Shown: positions 7,282 through 14,508, counted from the stretch's first letter. The stretch is DNA of 16,091 bases from Megasphaera elsdenii (GCF_020539865.1 NZ_JAJBQV010000042.1:1-16091); one strand, 5' to 3'. The notes: generated by a model not told the origin, from the sequence alone. Made by a program: numbers and translations.

Positions 7282-8715
7282 ATGGATTTGAATAAAAAAG
7301 CCCTGGTTGTCCTGGCTGCCGTGACTCTCGGCACTGCCGGCACGGCCCTGGCCGCATCGGCTGACAGCTTCTCCGATGTCCCCAAAGACCACTGGTCCTA
7401 TGAAGCCCTGGATTACCTGGCAAAAGAAGGCGTCATCGAAGGCATGGGCAACAGCACCTTTGAAGGCGGCCGCACCATGACCCGCTACGAAGTCGCCAGC
7501 ATCGTCGCCAAAGCCATGCAAAAAGGCGGCGGCAACTTCGGGGACAAGACGGTCCTGGAAAAACTGCACGCCGAATATGCCGACGAAATCAACGTCTTGC
7601 AGCAGCAAGTCGCCAAGAACACCAAGCAGATCGAGCAGAATACCAAGGATATCCAGGAAAACAAGGAAAAAATCGACCGAGTCAAATTGTATGGCTTCAT
7701 GCGTACACAGTACGATTATGACAAAGATACGACCTCCGGCACTATTGATAAACAGACTAATCGTTTTTACATGGACTTGCGCGGCGACTTTAAGGTCAAC
7801 GATTACTGGACGGTCAAGTTCCAAAGCGAAACGAACCGCCATTATAATGACGGTCATCGGCGCAGTGAAAATGCCTTTAACTCGAATGGGGAACAGACTT
7901 GGTCCGGCCATGACGGCAATATGCAGCGAATTTGGGTCGAAGGGCAGAAAGACGGTCGTTTTGTCAGCATTGGTCGTGCCTGGCGCGGCTTAGGCTTTCA
8001 GAATGTCCTCGTCGGTAATGAAACTGACGGTATCCAATTCGGAGCGCCCATTCCGGGAACGAAATTGACTGGCAGTGGTTTCTGGTTCGCTTCGACAGGT
8101 GCAGGGAACAGGGAAAGCTTATACGGTGCTGCTGTTTGGGGGTCTGTGGCCAAGAACCTGGATATCAACTTTGCCTATGCAAAGAGCAGCTTAGGTAAAA
8201 ATGAGAAGTACGGTTCTGGCAATGTTTCGTACTACCAGACGGACATGAAGGAATTTAACGACGATGGGACTCCCAATAAAAATTATGGCCGCGTATCGCC
8301 AGTATACGATAATCAGGATACGACGAATAAACGCAGTTATGGCTATGTCCTCAGTATGGCTACGAACATCAATAAAGACTTGCGCTTTATTGCCGACTAT
8401 GCCAAAACCGATGCCGATTTCCAGAACAACAGCATCGCTTTGCGTTTGAATTACAAAGATGCTGATTATAAAAAGCCTGGCAGTTATGGCCTTTATCTGC
8501 GTTATATTAAATATGGCGAAAACGGCTGGCTCGCTGGGGATGACGAATGGAACTCCATTTGGAATGGCACCAAGGGTTGGATTGCCGGTGTCCGTTATGC
8601 CCCGTGGAAAAACATTATCTGGGAAACGATGTATTCCAAACAGAAACGCCACTGGAGTACGTCGGATGAATATGACCGTAATCTCTTCCGGACTGAACTG
8701 GATTTCCATTTCTAA
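7282..8715 (+). CDS. SLH-domain outer-membrane porin (OmpM type)
   Basis: A 477-residue outer-membrane protein. A signal peptide (about 1-25, cleavage after ALA) is followed by one SLH domain at about 29-77 (FSDVPKDHWSYEALDYLAKEGVIEGM...TRYEVASIVAKAM). In Negativicutes this domain tethers the outer membrane to polyamine-modified peptidoglycan. A coiled coil at about 92-133 (QQVAKNTKQIEQNTKDIQ) leads to a beta-barrel rich in alternating aromatic strands, which ends in LFRTELDFHF with the C-terminal Phe used by the Bam machinery. The ribosome site AAAGAGG (7267-7273) precedes ATG 7282 by eight bases, and the HAD stop is 17 bases upstream, so the porin is in the alpha-glucoside operon and may serve sugar entry. 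GC falls within the gene: 58% at 7501-7560 against 42% at 8161-8220, suggesting a mosaic barrel. Confidence 0.93.
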   Translation: MDLNKKALVVLAAVTLGTAGTALAASADSFSDVPKDHWSYEALDYLAKEGVIEGMGNSTFEGGRTMTRYEVASIVAKAMQKGGGNFGDKTVLEKLHAEYADEINVLQQQVAKNTKQIEQNTKDIQENKEKIDRVKLYGFMRTQYDYDKDTTSGTIDKQTNRFYMDLRGDFKVNDYWTVKFQSETNRHYNDGHRRSENAFNSNGEQTWSGHDGNMQRIWVEGQKDGRFVSIGRAWRGLGFQNVLVGNETDGIQFGAPIPGTKLTGSGFWFASTGAGNRESLYGAAVWGSVAKNLDINFAYAKSSLGKNEKYGSGNVSYYQTDMKEFNDDGTPNKNYGRVSPVYDNQDTTNKRSYGYVLSMATNINKDLRFIADYAKTDADFQNNSIALRLNYKDADYKKPGSYGLYLRYIKYGENGWLAGDDEWNSIWNGTKGWIAGVRYAPWKNIIWETMYSKQKRHWSTSDEYDRNLFRTELDFHF

Positions 8716-8868
8716 AATTTAAGGCCTTTCCTCGGACTCAGATGCGGCTGCGCCGCGACAGACTCAAACTGACAACGACGCTGCGGGAAACCCTCAGCGC
8801 GTAGCGGGCCGCCCGCAGCCACTGTCCGTCCAGGGAACTATCCTGCAATTGACAGACCAGAAAAATCT

Positions 8869-8991
8869 GGGCGTCCCCTACGGAATCGCATACAGGCGAT
8901 GAAAAATAAATGCAGGCCGCAGGTCACAGGTCGCAGGTCGCCCAAAAAACGGCCAGCGGCCGCACGTAGGGGCTCGCACGTGGCGAGCCCG
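8869..8991. repeat. REP-like GTAG element pair 2
   Basis: The minus-strand copy is partial: GTAGGGGACGCCC, reading from 8881 down to 8869, next to a small hairpin CCAGA-AAAA-TCTGG (8857-8870). The plus-strand copy starts at 8966 with GTAGGGGCTCGC and has a perfect 8-bp stem GGGCTCGC/GCGAGCCC around ACGTG. The two GTAG heads face each other as in pair 1. The plus copy equals the copy at 269-294 except for one base, which restores pairing in the stem here. Confidence 0.6.
8912..8939. repeat. heptanucleotide tandem repeat, GCAGGTC x4
   Basis: There are four contiguous 7-base units: GCAGGCC, GCAGGTC, ACAGGTC and GCAGGTC. The tract lies between the two halves of REP-like pair 2. Confidence 0.75.
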
Positions 8992-9018
8992 CTAGGGTGA
9001 TTTCGCCACAGCCTGTTC

Positions 9019-9027
9019 TGGTATAAT
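9019..9027 (+). promoter_or_regulatory. extended -10 promoter-like site
   Basis: TGGTATAAT is a perfect extended -10 (TGn then TATAAT). No good -35 is present, which extended -10 promoters can do without. It points at the unannotated interval ending at the terminator 9202-9234. Confidence 0.4.
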
Positions 9028-9038
9028 GGCAGGCAGTT

Positions 9039-9059
9039 ACGAATCACGAACCATTAAAT
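9039..9059. repeat. heptanucleotide repeat, ACGAACC-like x3
   Basis: The units ACGAATC, ACGAACC and ATTAAAT parallel the triplet at 312-332 (ATGAGCC, ACGAGCC, ATGAAAT), again downstream of a REP-like element. Confidence 0.5.
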
Positions 9060-9111
9060 AGGACTGTCGCATGAATGTTTCTGACAGCATGCGAGGCCCT
9101 GTTTACTTTAT

Positions 9112-9146
9112 AGTTTGTAGCACAGAGTTTGTAGTTTGCAGAGAAA
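9112..9146. repeat. heptanucleotide repeat, AGTTTGT-like x5
   Basis: Five 7-base steps (AGTTTGT, AGCACAG, AGTTTGT, AGTTTGC, AGAGAAA) each begin with AG; three are nearly identical and the last is degenerate. Confidence 0.55.
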
Positions 9147-9169
9147 ACCTTTAAATTTAAACCCATCCG

Positions 9170-9197
9170 CTAACAACTAACAACTAGCCACTAACAA
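9170..9197. repeat. heptanucleotide tandem repeat, CTAACAA x4
   Basis: The units CTAACAA, CTAACAA, CTAGCCA and CTAACAA are contiguous and end five bases before the terminator stem. Confidence 0.75.
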
Positions 9198-9201
9198 CTT
9201 T

Positions 9202-9234
9202 AAAGGGCTTGTCGTCGTGCGACAAGCCCTTTTT
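9202..9234 (+). terminator. strong intrinsic terminator before the DeoR gene
   Basis: A 13-bp perfect stem AAAGGGCTTGTCG/CGACAAGCCCTTT (9202-9214/9220-9232) with loop TCGTG runs into five T. It ends just ahead of the DeoR promoter and separates the two catabolic loci. No other intrinsic terminator is seen after the porin. Confidence 0.88.
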
Positions 9235-9236
9235 CC

Positions 9237-9265
9237 TTGACGCCTTTTTTTTCTCTTGTTATAAT
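9237..9265 (+). promoter_or_regulatory. promoter of the DeoR regulator / DUF1537 kinase unit
   Basis: TTGACG (9237-9242) and TATAAT (9260-9265) are separated by 17 bp, a near-consensus housekeeping promoter. Transcription would start near 9272, on top of the operator-like sequence at 9271-9294. Confidence 0.85.
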
Positions 9266-9270
9266 GAATT

Positions 9271-9294
9271 AACACAAAAGAACAAATACAAACA
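9271..9294. promoter_or_regulatory. candidate DeoR-type operator at its own promoter
   Basis: An A/C-rich sequence contains AACACAAAAGAACA (9271-9284) overlapping AACAAATACAAACA (9281-9294). The second 14-mer matches 11547-11560 at 13 of 14 positions. The first matches the minus strand of 11356-11369 at 13 of 14. It covers the predicted start of transcription, so a bound repressor would block the promoter and allow autoregulation. Confidence 0.6.
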
Positions 9295-9340
9295 TTATAT
9301 GATGAGAAAAGTATGTAAGGATAAACATGAGGTGAAGTGT

Positions 9341-10108
9341 ATGTTACCAGCAGAACGACGGCAGTTTATTTTGAACGAACTGTACAAGAACAAAGCTGTA
9401 ACGGTCAATGACCTGGCCCAGCAGCTTGATGTCACGACGATGACAATCCGGCGGGATTTGCAGCATTTGGAAGAAGGCGGCTTAGTCGAAAAAAGCCACG
9501 GCGGCGCTGTTTTGGTAGAATCTTCTGTCAAAGAAGCGACGTATCGCAATCGTAAATTAGTCCACATTGAAGAAAAGCGGCGCATGGCGGCAGCGGCCTT
9601 GCCTCTTATCGAATCGTCTATGAGCATCTATCTCGATGCGGGTACGACGAATTTTGAGCTGGCTGAATTGATGGCCAAACAGCGCTGGGATAATCTGACC
9701 GTCGTGACCAATGATTTAGCCATTGCCCAGGTCCTGACTCCGGTCATGGGGCTGTATGTCATCCTCTTAGGCGGCCATATTGACGTCGAATCCAGTTCGA
9801 CGTGCGGCGTCTTGGCGACCAATATGGTCCGGGCCATGCATTTCGATATCTGCTTTTTAGGGACTCAGGCCATCACGCCGGATTGGCGCATCATGACGGC
9901 CAATGCTGAGAAAATCGATGTCAAACGGGCTTGTCTTCAGGCATCGGATAAGGTCGTCCTCCTGGCAGACCATTCTAAGTTTAAGAAACATAAACTCTAT
10001 TATATCCTGGACCTCTGGGATATGGATGTCCTCGTCAGTGACTATCAGGCCAGTGCAGAAGAAGCGTCCTTATTTGAAGAACACCAGGTTCAGTTTATCC
10101 GCGTTTAA
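9341..10108 (+). CDS. DeoR/GlpR-family transcriptional regulator
   Basis: A 255-residue regulator that typically represses sugar catabolic genes until a sugar phosphate binds. The N-terminal DeoR helix-turn-helix spans about residues 5-58, with VTVNDLAQQLDVTTMTIRRDLQHLEEGGLVEKSHGGA. The sensor domain contains IYLDAGTTNFELA (D99-T103, phosphate-binding region of the family) and continues to a usual C-terminus. I chose ATG 9341 because GAGGTGA at 9329-9335 precedes it; the frame stays open upstream to 9209, but that part covers the terminator, promoter and operator. The kinase gene follows after 12 bases and shares the transcript. It most likely controls both its own unit and the 11611 operon, since both promoters carry the same sequence element. 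Confidence 0.92.
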   Translation: MLPAERRQFILNELYKNKAVTVNDLAQQLDVTTMTIRRDLQHLEEGGLVEKSHGGAVLVESSVKEATYRNRKLVHIEEKRRMAAAALPLIESSMSIYLDAGTTNFELAELMAKQRWDNLTVVTNDLAIAQVLTPVMGLYVILLGGHIDVESSSTCGVLATNMVRAMHFDICFLGTQAITPDWRIMTANAEKIDVKRACLQASDKVVLLADHSKFKKHKLYYILDLWDMDVLVSDYQASAEEASLFEEHQVQFIRV

Positions 10109-10120
10109 GGGGGAGAGCAC

Positions 10121-11332
10121 ATGCATCATTTTGTCATCATTGCTGATGATTTTACGGGAGCCAATGATACAGGCGTCCAGCTTTGCAAGCACGGGATTCC
10201 TGTCGATGTTATCCTGGATACGGCACAGATAGAAGCCAATGGCAACAGCCTGTCCATCGACAGCGAGAGCCGCGTCGTTTCCGGCCAGGAAGCCTATGAC
10301 CGCGTGTATGCGGCCGTACAGCAGGTACAGCAAACCGGTGGCTGCCGTTTTCTGTATAAGAAAGTCGATTCGACGCTGCGCGGTCATTTGCAAGAAGAAA
10401 TCCGGGCTGTTGTCGATAGTTATGCGCCGGAACTCATCATCTTTGCGCCGGCTTATCCTGAGCAGGGGCGGACTGTCGAAGCGGGGCGGCTTTGCGTCCA
10501 TGGGACACCGTTGCTGGATACGGAAATCGCCCGTGATCCGCGGAATCCCTTGCAGGAAGATCACGTACAACGGATTTTGTCGACGTGCCTGCAGCAGCTG
10601 GTCTGTCACTATACCCTCGATGCCATTGAGGACGATCGTCTTGACTTTACCGGATTAGCTTATTCCTTTGATACGATGGAGCAGGCGCAGCTGGAACGGA
10701 TTGCCGAAAAAGCCGGTCAGACGGGGAAGAAAGTCCTGTGGATCGGTTCTGCCGGTTTGGCCCAGGGAATATTACAGATACAGCTGCGGGAGCTCCCGGC
10801 CATGGCCGTTATTGGCAGCATCAGCAGCAAGACCATGGACCAGCTGGCGTATTGCCGGAACCGGGGCCTTCCCGTCGTGGCACTGGACATGAGGGCCCTT
10901 TATGAAAATCAGGATGGAAGGACAGCGATTCAGAAAATCGTAAACTTTTTGCAGTCTGGCCAGAGCGTGGTCCTCACGGGGGCTGCCTGCCGCCAGGATT
11001 ATGAAGACTTTGCTGCCTATGGCCGGGAAAAGGGGATTTCTACGGATGAATTGGCCGAATTTACCAAACAGACCCTAAGCCGGATGGTGCCGGCTATTTT
11101 GCAGGAAACCGCCGTTAGCGGTTTGTTTTTGACCGGTGGCGATACGGCCATTGCCGTCATTTTGCAGTTAGGGGCCAGCGGGTCCCATATTGAACGGGAG
11201 ATAGTGCCCGGTTTTGTGCAAGGCCGTTTGCTGGGAGGCAGCCAGGAAGGATTGCCTATCGTCACCAAAGCTGGTGCCTTTGGTACGGAAGAAGATATTT
11301 TCCGCTGTATCCAGGAACTGAAATACAATTAA
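10121..11332 (+). CDS. four-carbon acid sugar kinase (DUF1537 family)
   Basis: A 403-residue ATP-dependent kinase that phosphorylates the 4-hydroxyl of tetronates or 3-oxo-tetronates. The N-terminal substrate domain shows IIADDFTGANDTGVQ (6-20), KKVDSTLRGH (80-89) and FAPAYPEQGRT (108-118). The C-terminal nucleotide domain shows WIGSAGLAQG (207-216), IGSISSKT (231-238), LTGGDTA (337-343) and IVTKAGAFG (380-388). Length is normal for the family. Ribosome site AAGGGGGAG overlaps the end of the regulator gene. Experimental work on this family pairs it with PdxA2 for D-threonate (kinase name DtnK) or D-erythronate; the neighbouring PdxA homologue supports a kinase acting directly on the acid sugar rather than on a 3-oxo form. 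Exact stereochemistry cannot be told from sequence. Confidence 0.92.
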   Translation: MHHFVIIADDFTGANDTGVQLCKHGIPVDVILDTAQIEANGNSLSIDSESRVVSGQEAYDRVYAAVQQVQQTGGCRFLYKKVDSTLRGHLQEEIRAVVDSYAPELIIFAPAYPEQGRTVEAGRLCVHGTPLLDTEIARDPRNPLQEDHVQRILSTCLQQLVCHYTLDAIEDDRLDFTGLAYSFDTMEQAQLERIAEKAGQTGKKVLWIGSAGLAQGILQIQLRELPAMAVIGSISSKTMDQLAYCRNRGLPVVALDMRALYENQDGRTAIQKIVNFLQSGQSVVLTGAACRQDYEDFAAYGREKGISTDELAEFTKQTLSRMVPAILQETAVSGLFLTGGDTAIAVILQLGASGSHIEREIVPGFVQGRLLGGSQEGLPIVTKAGAFGTEEDIFRCIQELKYN

Positions 11333-11355
11333 TTACATTTTTTTTAGTTCTAAAA

Positions 11356-11369
11356 TGTTGTTTTGTGTT
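11356..11369 (-). promoter_or_regulatory. third operator-like site, inverted, before the terminator
   Basis: On the minus strand this reads AACACAAAACAACA, matching 9271-9284 at 13 of 14 positions. It lies about 190 bases upstream of the site at 11547-11580. A/C-rich DNA matches by chance more easily, so this is the weakest of the three sites. Confidence 0.35.
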
Positions 11370-11394
11370 ATAAAATCATACATATAGAGAAATG

Positions 11395-11441
11395 AAAAAA
11401 GCCAGGAATGAGCATGAGTATGCCATCTCTGGCTTTTTTTT
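11395..11441 (+). terminator. intrinsic terminator after the DUF1537 kinase
   Basis: The stem AAAAAAGCCAG/CTGGCTTTTTT (11395-11405/11429-11439) has further inner pairing (ATG/CAT, GCAT/ATGC) and a T run to 11441. It separates the regulator-kinase unit from the pdxA2 unit. Confidence 0.92.
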
Positions 11442-11511
11442 CTGTGATTTTCTTGGAAGTTGCCTCTGAAATATGATGAAAAAATAGCATGGTGTATATA
11501 CGAAAAAGCCA

Positions 11512-11540
11512 TTGACTTATTAGAGAAACTCTCCTATAAT
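11512..11540 (+). promoter_or_regulatory. promoter of the pdxA2-aldolase-dehydrogenase operon
   Basis: TTGACT (11512-11517) and TATAAT (11535-11540) are separated by 17 bp. Together with the following AATTAACA it closely resembles the DeoR promoter at 9237-9265, suggesting shared control. Confidence 0.87.
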
Positions 11541-11546
11541 CTAATT

Positions 11547-11593
11547 AACAAAAACAAACAGATAAGAACACAATCAAACAAAAAATGATTGTG
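11547..11593. promoter_or_regulatory. operator-like repeats and an inverted repeat in the pdxA2 leader
   Basis: AACAAAAACAAACA (11547-11560) matches 9281-9294 at 13 of 14. AAGAACACAATCAAACA (11564-11580) matches 9278-9294 at 14 of 17. Overlapping this is a perfect 8-bp inverted repeat CACAATCA/TGATTGTG (11569-11576/11586-11593) with a 9-base spacer, ending just before the ribosome site. It could be a protein site, a leader hairpin, or both. Confidence 0.6.
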
Positions 11594-11610
11594 ACAAAGG
11601 AGGAGGTACA

Positions 11611-12594
11611 GTGGCAGTAAATTTTGTAGGCATTACCATGGGCGATCCGGCTGGTATCGGGCCGGAGATTTCCCTTAAAGCTATAGATGCTAAAACGGAG
11701 TACCAACAATATGTCTTGATTTATGGCAGCTACGACGTGCTTCAATACTATCATCAACGGCTTCAGCTGACGACGCCGCTGGTACGCATTGAAAAGGTAC
11801 AGGACTTCCAGCCAGGGAAAATCAACGTCATTTCTGTCGTCGACCTGGCTATCGGCAAAGATATTGAAATCGGGCAGGTATCACCCGTTGCCGGTGATGC
11901 GGCGTATCAATATATTGCCCGGGCCATTTCTGATGCTTTGAAAGGCGATATCCGCGTTGTCACGACGGCTCCCTTGAATAAGGAAGCCCTCCATAAAGGC
12001 GGTCACAACTTCGACGGTCATACGGAAATCTTCGCTACCCTGACGAAGACGAAATCTTATACAATGATGCTTTGGAGCGAACACATGTCTGTCGTCCACG
12101 TATCGACTCACTGTTCCCTGCGGGAAGCCTGTGACAGAGCGACGAAAGCCAGGGTGCTGGAATGTGTTCATCTGGCCGATAAGGCGATGAAGCAGTTGGG
12201 CGTCGAAACGCCGCGGATCGCTGTTGCCGGCTTGAATCCCCACAGCGGCGAAGCCGGGCTCTTTGGCCGGGAAGAAATTGATGAAATCATCCCGGCTGTC
12301 CAGGCGGCCCAGCAGGAAGGCCTCGATGTCGATGGGCCGGTCCCGCCGGATACGGTCTTCTTGAAAGCCTATAATGGCGTCTACGACATCGTCGTTGCTA
12401 TGTACCATGACCAGGGACATATCCCCATGAAAATGGTAGCCTTTGATTCCGGCGTCAATGTCACGCTGGGCCTGCCCATCATCCGGACATCCGTCGATCA
12501 TGGCACGGCCTTCGATATTGCCGGCAAGGGCATTGCCAAGGCGGACAGCATGTGCTATGCCGTCGATTTAGGAAAACGATTTGCAGAACATTAA
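11611..12594 (+). CDS. pdxA2: PdxA2-type 4-phospho-tetronate dehydrogenase
   Basis: A 327-residue NAD-dependent dehydrogenase of the PdxA family. In acid sugar catabolism, PdxA2 oxidises 4-phospho-D-threonate (or erythronate) at C3, and decarboxylation gives dihydroxyacetone phosphate and CO2. Visible are TMGDPAGIGPEI (9-20), GHTEIFA (136-142) and the three metal-binding His: H167 in STHCSL, H211 in NPHSGEAG and H266 in YHDQGH. SVDHGTAFDIAGKG lies at 294-307. GTG 11611 is preceded by an unusually strong AAAGGAGGAGG. Neighbours are a DUF1537 kinase and catabolic enzymes, with no vitamin B6 genes, so the sugar-acid role is favoured over pyridoxine synthesis. It heads a three-gene operon; the aldolase follows after 35 bases. 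Confidence 0.9.
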   Translation: MAVNFVGITMGDPAGIGPEISLKAIDAKTEYQQYVLIYGSYDVLQYYHQRLQLTTPLVRIEKVQDFQPGKINVISVVDLAIGKDIEIGQVSPVAGDAAYQYIARAISDALKGDIRVVTTAPLNKEALHKGGHNFDGHTEIFATLTKTKSYTMMLWSEHMSVVHVSTHCSLREACDRATKARVLECVHLADKAMKQLGVETPRIAVAGLNPHSGEAGLFGREEIDEIIPAVQAAQQEGLDVDGPVPPDTVFLKAYNGVYDIVVAMYHDQGHIPMKMVAFDSGVNVTLGLPIIRTSVDHGTAFDIAGKGIAKADSMCYAVDLGKRFAEH

Positions 12595-12629
12595 ATTTTA
12601 CATATATTCACAAAGGAGCGAGATACATT

Positions 12630-13508
12630 ATGTTTAAAGCAGAAGGTTTGATTACACCGGTTGTTACGGCGTTGACGGAAACGGAAGAATTCAACAAAAA
12701 AGAATACCAGGCTTTTATCGACCACTTAATCAAAGCCGGCGTCCATGGGATTTTCCCGCTGGGGACGAACGGCGAATTCTATGCATTTTCGGCTAAAGAA
12801 AAACTGGAAATCATCGAAGCTGCCGTCGAAGCCGTCCAGGGTCGCGTCCCCGTCTATGCCGGCACGGGCTGTGTTACGACGAAAGAAACAATTGAATTGT
12901 CCAAAGCAGTCCAGCAGATGGGCGGTGTCGATTGCTTATCTATCATCACCCCATATTTTGTAAAGGCTTCACAGGCTGACTTGATAGAACATTACAGTGC
13001 CATTGCCGAAGCCGTCGATATGCCGATTTTGTTGTACAACATCCCGGCGCGGACAGGCAATTCCATTGACTGGAAAACCGTCAAGACCCTGGCAAAATAT
13101 GAAAACATCATCGGCATCAAAGATTCGAGCGGCAACTTCGACAACATGCTGAAATACATCGAAAATACAGATCCCCGCCTTAACGTATTGGCCGGCAGTG
13201 ACTCCCTCATCCTCTGGGCCCTCATGGCCGGCGGTACCGGTGCCATTTCGGGCTGCTCCAATGTCTTCCCGGAATTGATGGTCAGCATCTATAACTACTG
13301 GAAAGAAGGCAACATCGAAAAGGCCAATGAATCGCAGAAGAAAATCAGAGCTTTCCGCAATGTCATGCAGATGGGCAATCCGAATTCGGTCGTTAAATTA
13401 GCTGTCAACATGCGCGGCTATCACGTAGGACCGGCTCGCCAGCCGTCGAACTGCACGGATCCGGCTATTAAAAAAGCGCTGGAAGATGTTTTCAAACTGT
13501 ATGAATAA
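12630..13508 (+). CDS. DHDPS/N-acetylneuraminate lyase-family aldolase
   Basis: A 292-residue class I (Schiff-base) aldolase/lyase TIM barrel using or yielding pyruvate. K164 in IIGIKDSSGNF is the Schiff-base lysine, Y136 in LLYNIPARTG the catalytic Tyr, and GTNGEF (45-50) the pyruvate carboxylate loop. GTNGE replaces the GTTGE usual in true DHDPS. R141 in YNIPARTG is kept; in DHDPS the same Arg binds the carboxylate of the aldehyde substrate, so the partner here may be acidic. The start is ATG 12630 with AAAGGAG at 12612-12618; the longer frame overlaps the end of pdxA2. Its place in an acid sugar operon argues for a catabolic 2-keto-3-deoxy acid aldolase rather than lysine synthesis. The substrate is unknown. 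Confidence 0.88.
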   Translation: MFKAEGLITPVVTALTETEEFNKKEYQAFIDHLIKAGVHGIFPLGTNGEFYAFSAKEKLEIIEAAVEAVQGRVPVYAGTGCVTTKETIELSKAVQQMGGVDCLSIITPYFVKASQADLIEHYSAIAEAVDMPILLYNIPARTGNSIDWKTVKTLAKYENIIGIKDSSGNFDNMLKYIENTDPRLNVLAGSDSLILWALMAGGTGAISGCSNVFPELMVSIYNYWKEGNIEKANESQKKIRAFRNVMQMGNPNSVVKLAVNMRGYHVGPARQPSNCTDPAIKKALEDVFKLYE

Positions 13509-13530
13509 TAAAGGCAAGGAGATGTAACTC

Positions 13531-14508
13531 ATGGCTAAGGTTGTAATTTCACATCGTCTTCATGATGATGGTATGGCTGTTCTTGAAAATGCTGGGGTAG
13601 ATGTCGTTATTACGAATAGTGGCGATCCTAAAGTTATGTTACCAGAATTAAAAGATGCGGATGGGGTTATTATTCGGATTGGCTCTATTGATCGTGAAAC
13701 AATGGAACAATGCCCTAAATTAAAGGTTATTGGTCGCCCTGGCGTTGGTGTTGACGATGTCGATGTTGAAGCGGCTATTGAATTAGGGATTCCTGTCGTT
13801 ATTGCTCCTGGTGCTAATAGTCGGTCTGTTGCAGAACATGCCATGGCAATGATGTTTGCTTGTGCTAAAGATATGATGCGCAGTGATAGAGAAATGCGCA
13901 AAGGAAATTTTGGTATCCGCAGTTCCTATAAAGCTTATGAATTAGGTGGAAAAACGCTGGGATTGCTTGGGTATGGTCATATTGGCAGTATTTTTGCTGG
14001 CATGGCTGCTGGTATTGGGATGAAGGTTCTGGTTTATGATCCTTTCATTAAAAAAGAAATTGTTGAAGCGCAAGGATATGGGTATCGTGAAGATATGCAC
14101 GATATTTTGCGAGAAGCAGACGTTGTTTCTATCCATACGCCATTGACCCCGCAGACAAAAAATATGATTGGGGAAGCAGAATTAAGAATGATGAAAAAAG
14201 ATGGAATCTTGATAAACTGCGCTCGTGGTGGGATTGTAGACGAAGCTGCTTTAAACAAAGCTTTGGATGAAAATTGGATTCACAGTGCCGGTACGGATGT
14301 TGTTGTACATGAACCGATTGACCCGGCAGATCCGATTTTCCATCACGATAATATTGTCGTTACGCCACATATGGCTGGCCAGACACGGGAAGCTGCTTCT
14401 GGAGTGGCAACACTCGCAGCAGAAGGAACCGTTGCTGTTATAAGTGGTCAAAAATGGGATAAAGTTTGCAATCCGAAGGCTTACGAACATCCCCGTTGGA
14501 ATAAGTAA
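13531..14508 (+). CDS. D-2-hydroxyacid dehydrogenase (phosphoglycerate dehydrogenase-like)
   Basis: A 325-residue NAD-dependent dehydrogenase of the D-isomer-specific 2-hydroxyacid family. It has the substrate loop [13 protein letters not shown] (67-79), the Rossmann motif LLGYGHIG (145-152) with D170 in VYDPF favouring NAD over NADP, and the catalytic set R232 (NCARGG), E261 (HEP) and H280 (TPHMAG). It lacks the C-terminal ACT regulatory domain of long SerA proteins, so a catabolic role is more likely than serine synthesis. AAGGAG (13516-13521) precedes ATG 13531 by nine bases, and the aldolase stop is 22 bases away, so it is in the operon. Composition differs sharply from the aldolase (40% GC at 13561-13620, 67% at 13201-13260). 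It may act on the incoming acid sugar or on an aldolase product. Confidence 0.92.
   Translation: MAKVVISHRLHDDGMAVLENAGVDVVITNSGDPKVMLPELKDADGVIIRIGSIDRETMEQCPKLKVIGRPGVGVDDVDVEAAIELGIPVVIAPGANSRSVAEHAMAMMFACAKDMMRSDREMRKGNFGIRSSYKAYELGGKTLGLLGYGHIGSIFAGMAAGIGMKVLVYDPFIKKEIVEAQGYGYREDMHDILREADVVSIHTPLTPQTKNMIGEAELRMMKKDGILINCARGGIVDEAALNKALDENWIHSAGTDVVVHEPIDPADPIFHHDNIVVTPHMAGQTREAASGVATLAAEGTVAVISGQKWDKVCNPKAYEHPRWNK

Larger units (their letters stand above)
8716..9201. other. 486-base spacer without a protein gene, full of repeats
   Basis: No convincing reading frame is present. The spacer contains GC-rich inverted repeats just after the porin (8744-8756; 8780-8819, GCTGCGGG/CCCGCAGC) without a T run, a second REP-like pair (8869-8991), four heptanucleotide repeat tracts, an extended -10 promoter-like site at 9019-9027 and an inverted repeat TCGCATG/CATGCGA (9067-9073/9088-9094). 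A 27-codon frame at 9071-9154 has only a weak AGGA upstream and is not called. Confidence 0.75.
9034..9234 (+). ncRNA. possible small RNA between an extended -10 site and a terminator
   Basis: About 200 bases lie between the site at 9019-9027 and the terminator at 9202-9234, with no convincing protein frame. The interval holds three heptamer tracts and a hairpin (TCGCATG/CATGCGA, 9067-9094). This is an inference from a promoter-like and a terminator signal only; no known RNA family is recognised. Confidence 0.25.

Noticed and set aside
8780..8819. Hairpin after the porin as a terminator
   Set aside because: The arms GCTGCGGG/CCCGCAGC pair, but the loop is long and no T run follows.
9071..9154. 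27-codon small protein
   Set aside because: Only a weak AGGA upstream, overlaps the repeat tract, and there is no sign of selection for coding.
8912..9197. CRISPR array from the repeated units
   Set aside because: Units are 7 bases long, contiguous, and without spacers; no cas genes are present.
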